From Larsenimonas rhizosphaerae (GTDB taxonomy: Bacteria > Pseudomonadota > Gammaproteobacteria > Pseudomonadales > Halomonadaceae): DNA of 64,000 nucleotides. The notes beneath the pieces were generated by a model that was not told the DNA's origin, did no database searches, and saw only the letters and a program-made list of their open reading frames with translations. Shown in pieces: positions 1 through 8,704 of this stretch. How positions within the stretch are numbered: the stretch's first letter is position 1; each line of letters opens with the position of its first letter. Location: assembly GCF_023700005.1 (NCBI RefSeq), contig NZ_JAMLJK010000001.1, forward strand, positions 1 to 64,000, given 5' to 3'. A program made the position numbers and the translations under genes.

Positions 1-157
1 TGCCGACCTGTCAATGTTTTTCTTTTCGATCAATCCTGAAAATCAAAACCAAATCAGTAGGTTGCGCTACTTCAGCTGCCTGGCCGTTTGCGACGTCCCC
101 GGCAGCGGATGCGTACTTTACGCTCGCACTGCCTCGAACACAACCCCTCGAATGAAA
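1..157. other. Intergenic end of window, no gene seen
   Basis: This stretch lies downstream of the lactate dehydrogenase gene, which ends at 158. I see no convincing coding frame, tRNA or strong hairpin followed by a T-run. The window begins here, so any neighbouring gene is outside view. Confidence 0.5.
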
Positions 158-2986
158 TTAGTTTGAAACCGGTTTTCGAGCACCGTTTCGGCTGGCTCGT
201 TCTACCAGTGACAGGATGGAATAGTAGGGTATACCGCTGTGCTGACTCAGCCCGATCTCGCAGGTACGAGAATTGGAATACCCTCGCTCGCAGCCGGCCA
301 CCGCCTGTTCAAGCCCTTCAAGTGCCGAGGCATTGAGCTCGGGTACCTGAAACCCCTTGTCTCCGGCAAAGCCGCAGCATTCCATGCCTGCCGGCATGAC
401 CACCTCACGCGCACAGGCCTGTGCAACTGCCTTGAAGGTATCAGTCAGTCCCATGCGTCGACTTGAACAGGTCACGTGCAGAGCGATGCTTTCATCTACA
501 GGTTCGATGGAGAGGTAGTCCAGTACATGGGCATGAATGAAGACAACAGGTTCGAACAGGGATAACTTGCCATCCAGACGCTCATTCATGCGCGAGACAC
601 AGGGCGAGGTATCACACACTACCGGCCAGCGTCCGTTTTCGGTGGCGACCAGCAGCGCCTTGTTGACCTCATCAGCCTTGGCGTTGGCTTCATCAAGATG
701 GCCCTTTGACTGAAAGGCCATACCACAGCACAGCTGATTGAAAGGCTCAGGAACAATCACCTCCATCCCGGCACGTTCAAGCACCTTGAGCGTCAACGCC
801 ATGACCGATAATTCCTGCTGCCCTTCTGCCGGGCCAAACATGCGTGTGGCACAGGAAGGAAGATAAACCACCCGCCGCATCCTGCCCGACGACGCTGACG
901 GCAATGTGGTCTCAGCCGGTCGTGGCATGGCCGGAGTCCACAGGGGGAGCTGTTCATGACTCAGATGGCGAGCCTTGAAAGCCAGTCTACTCATGCGTGG
1001 AGTACCAATCAGGCGGTGTACACCGTTTACTGCTCCCAGCCCCCAGCGCGCCATGCGCGTGGCCGCGCCAAAATGGCGGCTTAGCGGTGCACTCAGGCGT
1101 TGATCTGCACCGTGCTGCTCATGACGCCATGCCCGGATCAGATCTCCGGTATTAATGCCTACCGGACAGCGCGTCTGACACATGCCATCCGCCGCGCAGG
1201 TATCAAGGCCGTCGTACTGCCAGCCTTTATCAAGAGCATTTCGCTCTTCGTGGCGCCCCTCCTGCTCCAGCCGTGCCATTTCGCGCCGAACCACAATGCG
1301 CTGCCGTGGCGTTAACGTCAGATGGCGTGAAGGACATACCGGCTCACAGAACCCGCATTCTATGCAATGGTCAATCAGGTTGTCTGCTGCCGGCAACGGC
1401 TTGAGGTTTTCAAGATGGAGCGTCGCCTTCCGGGTCAGAATCACGTCCGGGTTCAGCAAATTACGCGGATCAAGAAGCGCCTTGATTTCCCACATCAGCT
1501 GATAGGCGTCGGCACCCCACTCCCGTTCGACAAAAGGCGCCATGTTACGCCCCGTACCGTGCTCGGCTTTCAGCGAGCCGTCATAACGTTCGCCAACCAG
1601 CTGAACCACGTCCTCCATCAGAGCCTCATAGCGCTCGATCTCTCCTGCACGCTCGAAGCCCTGGGGGAAGACAAAATGCAGATTGCCTTCCAGTGCATGC
1701 CCAAACAGGATGGCATCCTGATACCCGTGGCGTGCAAAAACATCGGTCAACTGCCGCACACCTTCCTCAAGGTGCTCGATCGGGAAAGCCACATCCTCGA
1801 TCACCACCGTTGTGCCCTTGTCACGCACGGCACCTACCGCAGGAAACATCCCCTTGCGGATCTTCCAGTACATGCTGTAAGTGGACACATCCCGGGTAAA
1901 CTCAATGGGCTCGCAGGTCGGCAGACCTTCCAGAGCTGCCATTGCGTCACCCAGCCGCTTATCAAGCTCGACCTCATCGTTGCCACGTACATCAACAAGA
2001 AGTGCTGCGGCCCCCTCAGGGAGGCGTTTGAGGCTTTCCGGCAATCCCGGCTGATCCTCGACGCTGCGCAAGGCGGCGCGATCCATCAGCTCCACTGCGG
2101 ATACAGCCGTAGACTTCAACGCCAGCGTTGCCCGACAGGTAGTAGCCATATCGGGAAAGAAAGCCAATGCTGCTGCCTTCAAGGGCTCATCAACGATCGT
2201 TCGATAAGTAATACTGCTTATAAAGCCCAGCGTACCTTCCGAGCCGACCATAAGGTGTTTGAGGATACTGATGCCGTCACTGAAATCCACAAGACTGTTC
2301 AGGCTGTAACCCATGGTGTTCTTGAGCCGGTACTTGTGCCGAATACGGTCAGCCAGTGCCGTATTGGCTCGAGTACGCTCCCCCAGCGCTTCCAGTCTGG
2401 CAAGAAGCGGGCCATGGCGGCGTCGAAAATCAGCAACGCTGGCGCTGTCGGCAGTATCCAGCACAGTGCCATCGGCCAGCACCATCCGCATATCCTGAAC
2501 GGTCTGGTAGGTATTATTGGCCGTACCGCAACACATGCCGGAGGCATTGTTGGCAGCAATACCGCCAATCATGCAACTGTCGATCGAAGCCGGATCCGGG
2601 CCGATCTTGCGCTGGAAAGGCAACAGCAACTGATTGGCACGTGCACCGATCACCCCTGGCTGCAACGTAATGGCTCGGCCATCATCCAGAATACGGTGTT
2701 GCTGCCACGCCCTGCCCAGCTGGATCAGCACGCTATCAGTGATCGCTTGGCCGGAAAGAGAAGTACCCGCCGCACGAAAGGTTACCGAAACCTCATGCGT
2801 CGTACAGGCTGCCAATACCGCCTGCAGCTCCCGTTCATTATCCACCCGCACGACCAGCTGCGGAATCAGCCGATAAAAGCTGGCATCCGTGCCATAGGCC
2901 AGACGCCGTAGCGGATCGGTAATCAGCCGGGATGAATCAATGACTCCGGACAGGGCTTCAATAACGGCATCGACAGCATGAGCCAT
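158..2986 (-). CDS. dld: FAD/Fe-S D-lactate dehydrogenase (Dld-II type)
   Basis: Predicted quinone-linked D-lactate dehydrogenase of 942 residues, acting at the inner face of the cytoplasmic membrane. An FAD_binding_4 domain covers about residues 35-260, with the VGSEGTLGF segment near 245, followed by an FAD-oxidase C-terminal domain to about 540. Two ferredoxin-like cysteine clusters follow (CIECGFCEPVCPSR, then CAADGMCQTRCPVGI), and then two CCG-type cysteine-rich segments (CCGMAF and CCGFAG). This multidomain layout and length match Dld-II of Shewanella and Pseudomonas lactate operons. The gene starts 16 bases after the lldP stop, so the two should be co-transcribed from the lldP side under LldR. 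Related glycolate or 2-hydroxyglutarate dehydrogenases share the layout; the lactate call rests on the lldP and lldR neighbours. Confidence 0.88.
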   Translation of the reverse strand: MAHAVDAVIEALSGVIDSSRLITDPLRRLAYGTDASFYRLIPQLVVRVDNERELQAVLAACTTHEVSVTFRAAGTSLSGQAITDSVLIQLGRAWQQHRILDDGRAITLQPGVIGARANQLLLPFQRKIGPDPASIDSCMIGGIAANNASGMCCGTANNTYQTVQDMRMVLADGTVLDTADSASVADFRRRHGPLLARLEALGERTRANTALADRIRHKYRLKNTMGYSLNSLVDFSDGISILKHLMVGSEGTLGFISSITYRTIVDEPLKAAALAFFPDMATTCRATLALKSTAVSAVELMDRAALRSVEDQPGLPESLKRLPEGAAALLVDVRGNDEVELDKRLGDAMAALEGLPTCEPIEFTRDVSTYSMYWKIRKGMFPAVGAVRDKGTTVVIEDVAFPIEHLEEGVRQLTDVFARHGYQDAILFGHALEGNLHFVFPQGFERAGEIERYEALMEDVVQLVGERYDGSLKAEHGTGRNMAPFVEREWGADAYQLMWEIKALLDPRNLLNPDVILTRKATLHLENLKPLPAADNLIDHCIECGFCEPVCPSRHLTLTPRQRIVVRREMARLEQEGRHEERNALDKGWQYDGLDTCAADGMCQTRCPVGINTGDLIRAWRHEQHGADQRLSAPLSRHFGAATRMARWGLGAVNGVHRLIGTPRMSRLAFKARHLSHEQLPLWTPAMPRPAETTLPSASSGRMRRVVYLPSCATRMFGPAEGQQELSVMALTLKVLERAGMEVIVPEPFNQLCCGMAFQSKGHLDEANAKADEVNKALLVATENGRWPVVCDTSPCVSRMNERLDGKLSLFEPVVFIHAHVLDYLSIEPVDESIALHVTCSSRRMGLTDTFKAVAQACAREVVMPAGMECCGFAGDKGFQVPELNASALEGLEQAVAGCERGYSNSRTCEIGLSQHSGIPYYSILSLVERASRNGARKPVSN

Positions 2987-3002
2987 GATGAAAGATCACT
3001 CC

Positions 3003-4706
3003 TCAGGACAAATGGGTTACCAGTGGATCCCAGCGCATGGCCAGGCCTGTAAAGACCATTGCCAGCACACCGGATGCCACCAGGTAGTAAAGGGTAGGTA
3101 TAATGGTCTTGCGTAGAATCTGGCCTTCGCGGTCCAGCAATCCCACCGTGGCCGCGGCAGCCACCACATTGTGAATGGCGATCATGTTGCCTGCAGCAGC
3201 ACCCACTGCCTGCATTACGATGGTCAACAGCCCAGAGACGCCCAACAGCTCACCGATGCTGAACTGGAACTGGGACAGCATCAGGTTGGATACCGTATTG
3301 GACCCGGCAATAAAGGCCCCAAGAGCGCCGACGGACGAAGCAAAGAACGGATAGATTTCTCCCACCCCACCCGCAACCAGATCTGCCATGGCCACCGGCA
3401 TCGATACCATGTCCGCCGCATTGACGCCGGAGTTGATCAGGATACGCACCATCGGCACCGTAAAGATCAGCACAAATCCCGCGCCCAGCAACGTACTGGA
3501 AGACTCCGCCAGTGCAGCCCTGCACTGGTGCCAGCGCATTCGGTGCAATCCCAGCGTTGCCAGTACGACCAGCACCATCACTCCGCCGGGCAGATAGAGA
3601 GGAGAAATGGTACTGGAGATACCTTCGACGCCCAGAATATTGGTCCAGCCCATCGACAGCGTACTGACAAACCAGGCCTTGATGTCGGGAAACACGCGCG
3701 TCACGACGAGCGCCATCGCCAGCAGCAGGTACGGCAGCCAGGCCAGCCACAGAGGCATGGGACGACTGGCCACATCGTCATAGCGAATCTCGATGTTGCC
3801 CTGCCAGGCCGTGGGCCAGTCCGCCATCGCTGGAAACTGCCAGGTCGTCTTTGGCATCAACATGCCGCGTCTGGCGGCCGCAACGCTGATGACCAGACCG
3901 ACCAGTGAACCAATCAGCGTCGGAAATTCAGGCCCGAGAAATACTCCGGCCAGCGCGTAGGGAATCACAAAGCTGGCGCCGGCAAACAGTGCAAAGGGAG
4001 CCACCTCAAGTCCTTCACGCCAACGACGGTTTTTTCCGAAGAATCGGGTCAGCATCATGCTCATCAGAAGTGGCATGAACAAACCGACCACGGCATGGGT
4101 CAGGGCAACGCCTGAAGTGATGAGGTGATAAAACACCTCCCAGCTGGACCCTTGCGCTTCAAGCCGGGCACTGATGGCCACCTGATCCAGCCCGCCACTG
4201 ACACCCACCACGATGGGCGTACCCACGGCACCAAAGGAAACCGGGGTCGACTGAATCATCATGCCCATGACCACGGCAGCCATTCCCGGAAAACCAAGCG
4301 CGACCAGCAAGGGAGCAGCGACGGCAGCGGTCGTCCCGAAGCCGGAAGCACCTTCAATGAAACAGCCAAACAGCCAGGCCACGATGATGACCTGAATACG
4401 CGGGTCCGGTGAAATGGTGGAGAAGCCGCCGCGAATGGCAGCAATGGCACCGGAATGCTTGAGGGTGTTCAACAGTAGAATGGCGCCGAAAATAATCCAG
4501 AGAATCGACGCCGTCAGCAGCAGCCCCTGTATCACGGATGCAGCTATTCGTAATGCACTCATCTGCCAGATGAACAAGGCAATGGCGATGGTGACGGCCA
4601 GTACCAGCGGCATGGCACGTCGTGCCGGCCAGTTGAGCCCCAGCAACAGTACGCCCGCCAGCAGCAATGGCGTAAATGCAATGGCATGAATAAAACCATT
4701 CCCCAT
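3003..4706 (-). CDS. lldP: L-lactate permease (LctP family)
   Basis: Integral membrane lactate:proton symporter of 567 residues with about a dozen hydrophobic segments. Family hallmarks include the [19 protein letters not shown] stretch, the [12 protein letters not shown] segment and the [12 protein letters not shown] segment. The open frame extends nine codons further upstream to 4733. I prefer the ATG at 4706 because an AAGGG ribosome-binding site lies just upstream and the protein then begins with the usual short polar stretch before the first membrane segment. It is followed 16 bases later by the dehydrogenase gene, and its upstream region carries two LldR-type operators, so uptake and oxidation of lactate are likely induced together. 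Confidence 0.93.
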   Translation of the reverse strand: MGNGFIHAIAFTPLLLAGVLLLGLNWPARRAMPLVLAVTIAIALFIWQMSALRIAASVIQGLLLTASILWIIFGAILLLNTLKHSGAIAAIRGGFSTISPDPRIQVIIVAWLFGCFIEGASGFGTTAAVAAPLLVALGFPGMAAVVMGMMIQSTPVSFGAVGTPIVVGVSGGLDQVAISARLEAQGSSWEVFYHLITSGVALTHAVVGLFMPLLMSMMLTRFFGKNRRWREGLEVAPFALFAGASFVIPYALAGVFLGPEFPTLIGSLVGLVISVAAARRGMLMPKTTWQFPAMADWPTAWQGNIEIRYDDVASRPMPLWLAWLPYLLLAMALVVTRVFPDIKAWFVSTLSMGWTNILGVEGISSTISPLYLPGGVMVLVVLATLGLHRMRWHQCRAALAESSSTLLGAGFVLIFTVPMVRILINSGVNAADMVSMPVAMADLVAGGVGEIYPFFASSVGALGAFIAGSNTVSNLMLSQFQFSIGELLGVSGLLTIVMQAVGAAAGNMIAIHNVVAAAATVGLLDREGQILRKTIIPTLYYLVASGVLAMVFTGLAMRWDPLVTHLS

Positions 4707-4884
4707 GAGGATGATCCCTTGTCGAAGGCGCATTCAAGCGCTCAAGTTGTCGTTGTTGACGCAGTCGAGATGGGTAGTCGGCAATCCGGCATTTATTGTT
4801 GTCATTGATGCATACGACGCTTGTAGTGCCGCAGTACGGTCAAAGCCCTGATCACGACGAACGCTTGTTTGCATTCGCCGATAA

Positions 4885-4901
4885 TATTGGTATTACCAAT
4901 T
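4885..4901. promoter_or_regulatory. LldR/PdhR-type operator 1
   Basis: TTGGT-ATT-ACCAA is a perfect dyad at 4887-4899 and extends weakly outward. It fits the TTGGT-N3-ACCAA core known for PdhR and LldR of the FadR branch of GntR regulators. It lies about 180 bases upstream of the lldP start. The assignment to LldR is inferred from the neighbouring gene. Confidence 0.8.
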
Positions 4902-5040
4902 TACTTAACAGGATTGCCCACAGTAGGGCGATTTACCGCAGAGGGTCAATGCCGGCAGATTCATTCTTTAGTATCGGCTAAATACGGTATTCGAGGTGTT
5001 TTAAACATCCTGAAGATGGAAGGTATTGATAACAGGAAAT

Positions 5041-5071
5041 AAATATAAATTGGTTTTACCAATTTATATTT
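5041..5071. promoter_or_regulatory. LldR/PdhR-type operator 2 (31-bp perfect palindrome)
   Basis: The left arm AAATATAAATTGGT (5041-5054) is the exact reverse complement of the right arm at 5058-5071, with a three-base centre. The core is again TTGGT-N3-ACCAA. It lies 70 bases upstream of the lldR ATG and probably mediates autoregulation together with control of lldP-dld. Confidence 0.87.
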
Positions 5072-5140
5072 CCCGGGAAAGAGGGTATTTGACACAATAG
5101 CGTTCCTGACTTCCCATTGCGCTGCGCTCGAGAGGCCCCC

Positions 5141-5926
5141 ATGGAGTATCGCCCCGTACGTCAGCCTCGGCTGGCGGATGTCATTACCGAACGACTGGAA
5201 GCCATGATGCTCGAGGGCAGCCTGAGTCCCGGCCAGAAACTGCCCCCTGAACGAGAGCTGGCGGAGCAGTTCGGGGTCTCCAGACCATCGCTGAGGGAAG
5301 CCATCCAGAAGCTGGCAGCCCGAGGCCTGCTGACCAGCCGCCAGGGGGGAGGCACCTATGTCAGCGACCGGTTGAACAGCCGCTACGATGATCCCCTTCT
5401 CGAGATGCTGTCACGTCATGAGGAATTTCATCTGGACCTGCTGGAATTTCGTGACGCCATGGAAGGTATCTCAGCGTACTACGCCGCCCTGCGCTCTACT
5501 CCCGCTGACCGTGACAAGCTCAGGGCGTGTTTCGAGGCACTGGAGCACAGCTACCATCACCCGGCGCCGGAAGGCTCCCAGGAAGAAGCGCGCGCGGATG
5601 CCTCCTTCCACCTAGCCATCGCGGAAGCCGCCCACAATGTGCTGGTGTTGCATAACATTCGGGGCATCTTTCACCTGCTGGAAAAAAGCATCACCGCCAA
5701 TCTGGCATACCTGTTTGACAAGCCTGGCAACCGAGACTTTTTAATCAGACAACACAAGCAACTGCTGGATGCCATTCTGGAGGGCCGCGCCGAGGATGCT
5801 CGGACCTGCGCCCATGAGCATCTGGTATTTGTGGAGGAAAACCTGCTGGAAATGGAGCGGGCGGACACCCGCGCTCAGCGCGCCATGCGACGCGCCCAGG
5901 GCGGTATATCGCGACCTAAAGGCTGA
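5141..5926 (+). CDS. lldR: GntR/FadR-family lactate regulator LldR
   Basis: Transcriptional regulator of 261 residues. A winged helix-turn-helix of the GntR type spans about residues 5-75 (PPERELAEQFGVSRPSLREA, then the RQGGGTYV wing), followed by an all-helical FCD ligand-binding domain to about 235, with the D/H-rich positions that bind metal and a carboxylate effector in this family. The open frame could start at a TTG at 5117, but the ATG at 5141 has AGAGG just upstream and fits the family N-terminus. It is divergent from lldP-dld and has a perfect palindrome in front of it. It most likely represses the lactate genes until lactate is present; PdhR is the nearest alternative. Confidence 0.85.
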   Translation: MEYRPVRQPRLADVITERLEAMMLEGSLSPGQKLPPERELAEQFGVSRPSLREAIQKLAARGLLTSRQGGGTYVSDRLNSRYDDPLLEMLSRHEEFHLDLLEFRDAMEGISAYYAALRSTPADRDKLRACFEALEHSYHHPAPEGSQEEARADASFHLAIAEAAHNVLVLHNIRGIFHLLEKSITANLAYLFDKPGNRDFLIRQHKQLLDAILEGRAEDARTCAHEHLVFVEENLLEMERADTRAQRAMRRAQGGISRPKG

Positions 5927-6581
5927 TGGTGTGCTGAACCAGTGCAAGAAGAGCCTGCCAGGGAGGCAGCCAGGGTACAAGGGCAGCAAAGGCCAGTAGC
6001 ATCAGTACGGCCGATGCCGGCTTGGAATAGTCAAACAGCTTGAAGGCTGTACCAAAAGACCGCTTCACGCGGCTGCCTACCAGGTCGATGCTGTAGCACT
6101 CATCCAGCAGAAGGTGCACGCACACGCCGATAAACAGGGCCAGACCATAACACCAGGATTGAGCTGGCGGCTGGGCAAAAAGCTGAAAACTCAGCGCGGC
6201 CACACTGCAACCGCTGACGCCACCGGCAAGCAATGAGTGCCAGATCCCGCGATGTACCGAAAAGCGCTTGAAGACACGGCTTGCCAGATAGCGTACTCCG
6301 ACAAAGGTCAGCACGGCAGCGCCGAGCAGCCACGATGTTTGCAGGTGGGGCTGATACATCACCACCATGATTACCACACACAGAATGGCCAGCACAGTGA
6401 ACATCAACCTCACCGCATGGGAATTATCGGCGTCAATGTCCGGCAGAATGCCACCCAACGCCACCAGACCTGCCACGGTAAAGGCGCTGGTCCAGGGCCA
6501 CAGGGCGGCCTGATAACCGAGTCCCGCTGTCACGACACCGGCTACCGTTGCTACTCCGAGATGCGTATTGAAATTGGCCAT
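5916..6581 (-). CDS. YdjM-like inner-membrane metal-dependent hydrolase
   Basis: Membrane protein of 221 residues with about five hydrophobic segments. It resembles the YdjM/DUF457 family of putative membrane metal-dependent hydrolases: an early NFNTHLG, then GGILPDIDADNSHAVR, HRGIWHS and VHLLLDE, which supply the conserved His and Asp residues expected for metal binding. The ATG at 6581 (MANFNTHLG) is preferred over the longer frame from 6638 because the conserved N-terminus begins there and the longer frame would run into the neighbouring terminator hairpin. It overlaps the convergent lldR end by 11 bases. The substrate is unknown. Confidence 0.75.
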   Translation of the reverse strand: MANFNTHLGVATVAGVVTAGLGYQAALWPWTSAFTVAGLVALGGILPDIDADNSHAVRLMFTVLAILCVVIMVVMYQPHLQTSWLLGAAVLTFVGVRYLASRVFKRFSVHRGIWHSLLAGGVSGCSVAALSFQLFAQPPAQSWCYGLALFIGVCVHLLLDECYSIDLVGSRVKRSFGTAFKLFDYSKPASAVLMLLAFAALVPWLPPWQALLALVQHTISL

Positions 6582-6616
6582 GCCGTCGCCATACTGGATA
6601 AAAACACAAGTATGAC

Positions 6617-6654
6617 GCAAAAAATGCAGTGCCAACAATAGGTTGGCACTGCAT
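6617..6654 (-). terminator. Rho-independent terminator after the gamma-CA gene
   Basis: A 13-bp perfect stem (6624-6636 with 6642-6654) and an AATAG loop, followed on the minus strand by a run of T. It lies just past the stop of the carbonic-anhydrase-like gene. Confidence 0.88.
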
Positions 6655-6662
6655 TTGACGGG

Positions 6663-7202
6663 TTAGTGATCCGTTTCGGCGAGGAAATCATCCTTGAGCC
6701 TGACATAATTGCCGGCGGAGTAGTCAAAGAAGGCATATTCAGCCTCCTTCAGAGGTCTCAATGCCTTGACCGGATTGCCGGCATAGACATAACCGCTTTC
6801 CAGACGCTTGCCGGGAGGAACCATTGCTCCCGCTGCAATCAGTACATCGCTTTCAACCACCACGCCGTCGAGCACAACAGCCCCCATGCCGACCAGTACC
6901 CGGTCATGAATGGTGCAGCCATGCAGCACGGCCCGATGCCCGACAGTCACGTCACTGCCGATCAACAGAGGATAACCGTCCGGGTTGTAATCGCTGGCAT
7001 GGGTAATATGCAGCACGGCGCCATCCTGAATACTGGTGCGCGCTCCGATACGAATATGATGCATGTCGCCACGAATCACGGCTGTCGGCCAGACCGATGT
7101 ATCATCGCCCAGCGTTACATCACCAATCACGACGCTGGCCTCGTCGATGAATACGCGTTCACCGCATACCGGCGTTGTGCCCTTGAAACTGCGTATGGTC
7201 AT
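6663..7202 (-). CDS. yrdA: Gamma-class carbonic anhydrase-like protein (YrdA/CaiE type)
   Basis: Left-handed beta-helix protein of 179 residues, with hexapeptide repeats from about residue 15 to 140 (VVIGDVTLGDDTSVWP, GARTSIQDGAVLH, IGSDVTVGHRAVLHGCTI). The histidines expected for the metal site of gamma carbonic anhydrases are present (VLHITH, GHRAVLHGC). Enzyme activity is often unproven in this subfamily. I start at the second methionine (7202) because GGGAGAG precedes it directly; the first would add only six residues. It stands alone between two terminating or divergent units and is distinct from the beta-class carbonic anhydrase at 51.6 kb. Confidence 0.85.
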   Translation of the reverse strand: MTIRSFKGTTPVCGERVFIDEASVVIGDVTLGDDTSVWPTAVIRGDMHHIRIGARTSIQDGAVLHITHASDYNPDGYPLLIGSDVTVGHRAVLHGCTIHDRVLVGMGAVVLDGVVVESDVLIAAGAMVPPGKRLESGYVYAGNPVKALRPLKEAEYAFFDYSAGNYVRLKDDFLAETDH

Positions 7203-7232
7203 ACCACTCTCCCTGTTCATGTTCAGACAGCA

Positions 7233-8582
7233 TCACCCCTGATGCCACAAGGAACTGATCAACACGATGATCACCAGGGGAATGGAAATCCATCGCGTCA
7301 CCCAAAGCCACCCGCGGCACAGTGTAGTACTCGCCCCCAGAGCATCAAAGGCTCGCTGCCGATCCATGATCCAGGTCGCAAAGATGGCAATCAGCACACC
7401 GCCCAACGGCAGGAAGATATCCGTCGGGATCGATGTCACCAGATCAAAAAACGTCTTGCCTTCAAGAGGCGTCCAGTCGGCCAGGCTTGAAAAGGACAGT
7501 GCCGAAGGCAGACCCATCAGCCAGACGCCGACCCCGATCAGCAGGGCTGCCACCCCACGCTTGAGCCCGGCGGACTGAAGCATCGCAACCATCGGTTCGG
7601 CCAGATTGATCGAGGATGTCCAGGTTGCCATGGCCAGCAGCAGAAAGAAGCCACCCAGCCAGATATTGCCCCCCGGTAAATCCGCCAGCGCAATAGGCAG
7701 GGTAACGAACATCAGGCCCGGACCCGAGGCTGGATCCATTCCCTGGGAAAACACGATGGAAAAAATGGCAATTCCCGACAGCAATGCCACCAGAATATCC
7801 AGACATGCAACAGCGATGACTGCCGTCGGCAGACTCTGACGGTCCGGCATGTAGGCGCCATACGCCATCAGTGCACACGCCCCGATAGCCAGAGTGAAAA
7901 ACGCATGCCCCATGGCATTGAGAACCACGGTTATATCGATCGCGGCAGGGTTGGGCGTAAACAGCCAGGCCAGTGCCGTGGTAAAGCCACTCGTGGTAGC
8001 CCCGTAGCCCACCAGAACGAACAGCAACAGATACAACAGCGGCATCAACAGGTTATTGAGCTTTTCAAGCCCGCTGCCGATGCCCGCAGCGACCACGGAC
8101 ATGGTCAGAAGCATGAACAGCGTATGATTGAAAATGACCTTGAACGGGTCTGCCAGGAAGGTATTGAAGGATCCGCCAATCTCTGCCGGTGACATACCGG
8201 TGAAATTCCCGCCAAGCGCATCAAACATGTACTCGAAGGACCACCCGGAGACCACCGAATAAAAGGACAGAATGAAGAAGACGGTGGCCGCGCCCATCAG
8301 ACCTATCAACCGCCAGTGCCTGGAGTGGCCATTCTCCAGGGCCAGATGGCTCAGCGCCTGCATCGGTGTACGCCGACCGGCGCGCCCGACAAGAATTTCA
8401 GCCATCATGACCGGCAATCCCAACAGCAGTACAAATATCACGTACAGCATCAGAAAGGCCGAGCCGCCGTTCTCACCGGTCATGTATGGAAACCGCCAGA
8501 TATTACCAAGCCCTACAGCCGCCCCGGTCATGGCCATGATAAAGGCGCGCCGTGATCCCCAGCGTTCAGCCACTTCACTCAT
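7233..8582 (-). CDS. Sodium:neurotransmitter symporter (NSS/SNF) family transporter
   Basis: Twelve-segment-type membrane transporter of 449 residues. The signature of the family's first helix is clear near residue 20 (GAAVGLGNIWRFPY), where LeuT-like proteins coordinate sodium and substrate, and further conserved segments follow (SFYSVVSGW, FFTLAIGACALMAYGAY, ATWTSSINLAEP). It should couple sodium entry to uptake of an amino acid or related solute; the sequence does not reveal the substrate. An AAGGAAG site precedes the ATG. It is transcribed divergently from prlC across 122 bases. Confidence 0.88.
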   Translation of the reverse strand: MSEVAERWGSRRAFIMAMTGAAVGLGNIWRFPYMTGENGGSAFLMLYVIFVLLLGLPVMMAEILVGRAGRRTPMQALSHLALENGHSRHWRLIGLMGAATVFFILSFYSVVSGWSFEYMFDALGGNFTGMSPAEIGGSFNTFLADPFKVIFNHTLFMLLTMSVVAAGIGSGLEKLNNLLMPLLYLLLFVLVGYGATTSGFTTALAWLFTPNPAAIDITVVLNAMGHAFFTLAIGACALMAYGAYMPDRQSLPTAVIAVACLDILVALLSGIAIFSIVFSQGMDPASGPGLMFVTLPIALADLPGGNIWLGGFFLLLAMATWTSSINLAEPMVAMLQSAGLKRGVAALLIGVGVWLMGLPSALSFSSLADWTPLEGKTFFDLVTSIPTDIFLPLGGVLIAIFATWIMDRQRAFDALGASTTLCRGWLWVTRWISIPLVIIVLISSLWHQG

Positions 8583-8704
8583 TGAATATCTTCCTTGCCT
8601 GCCGCGCGGTCGGCGCAGGTATTAAATTCCGGCAGCGATTGAAACCATCACCCGCTACCCTCATTGTCTATCAGTATATCTTTTCGCAGGCAACGAGGTC
8701 TTTC

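Larger units (their letters stand above)
4707..5140. promoter_or_regulatory. lldP-lldR divergent control region
   Basis: These 434 bases separate lldP (minus) from lldR (plus) and contain no gene. They hold two operator-like palindromes, listed separately, and must contain both divergent promoters. A TTGACA hexamer lies at 5089-5094, but the sequence at the expected -10 distance is weak, so I do not place a promoter firmly. Confidence 0.7.

Noticed and set aside
1367-2911. Long open frame (about 514 codons) antisense to the lactate dehydrogenase
   Set aside because: It is a mirror of the conserved Dld-II coding frame, has no recognisable protein features and no sensible start.
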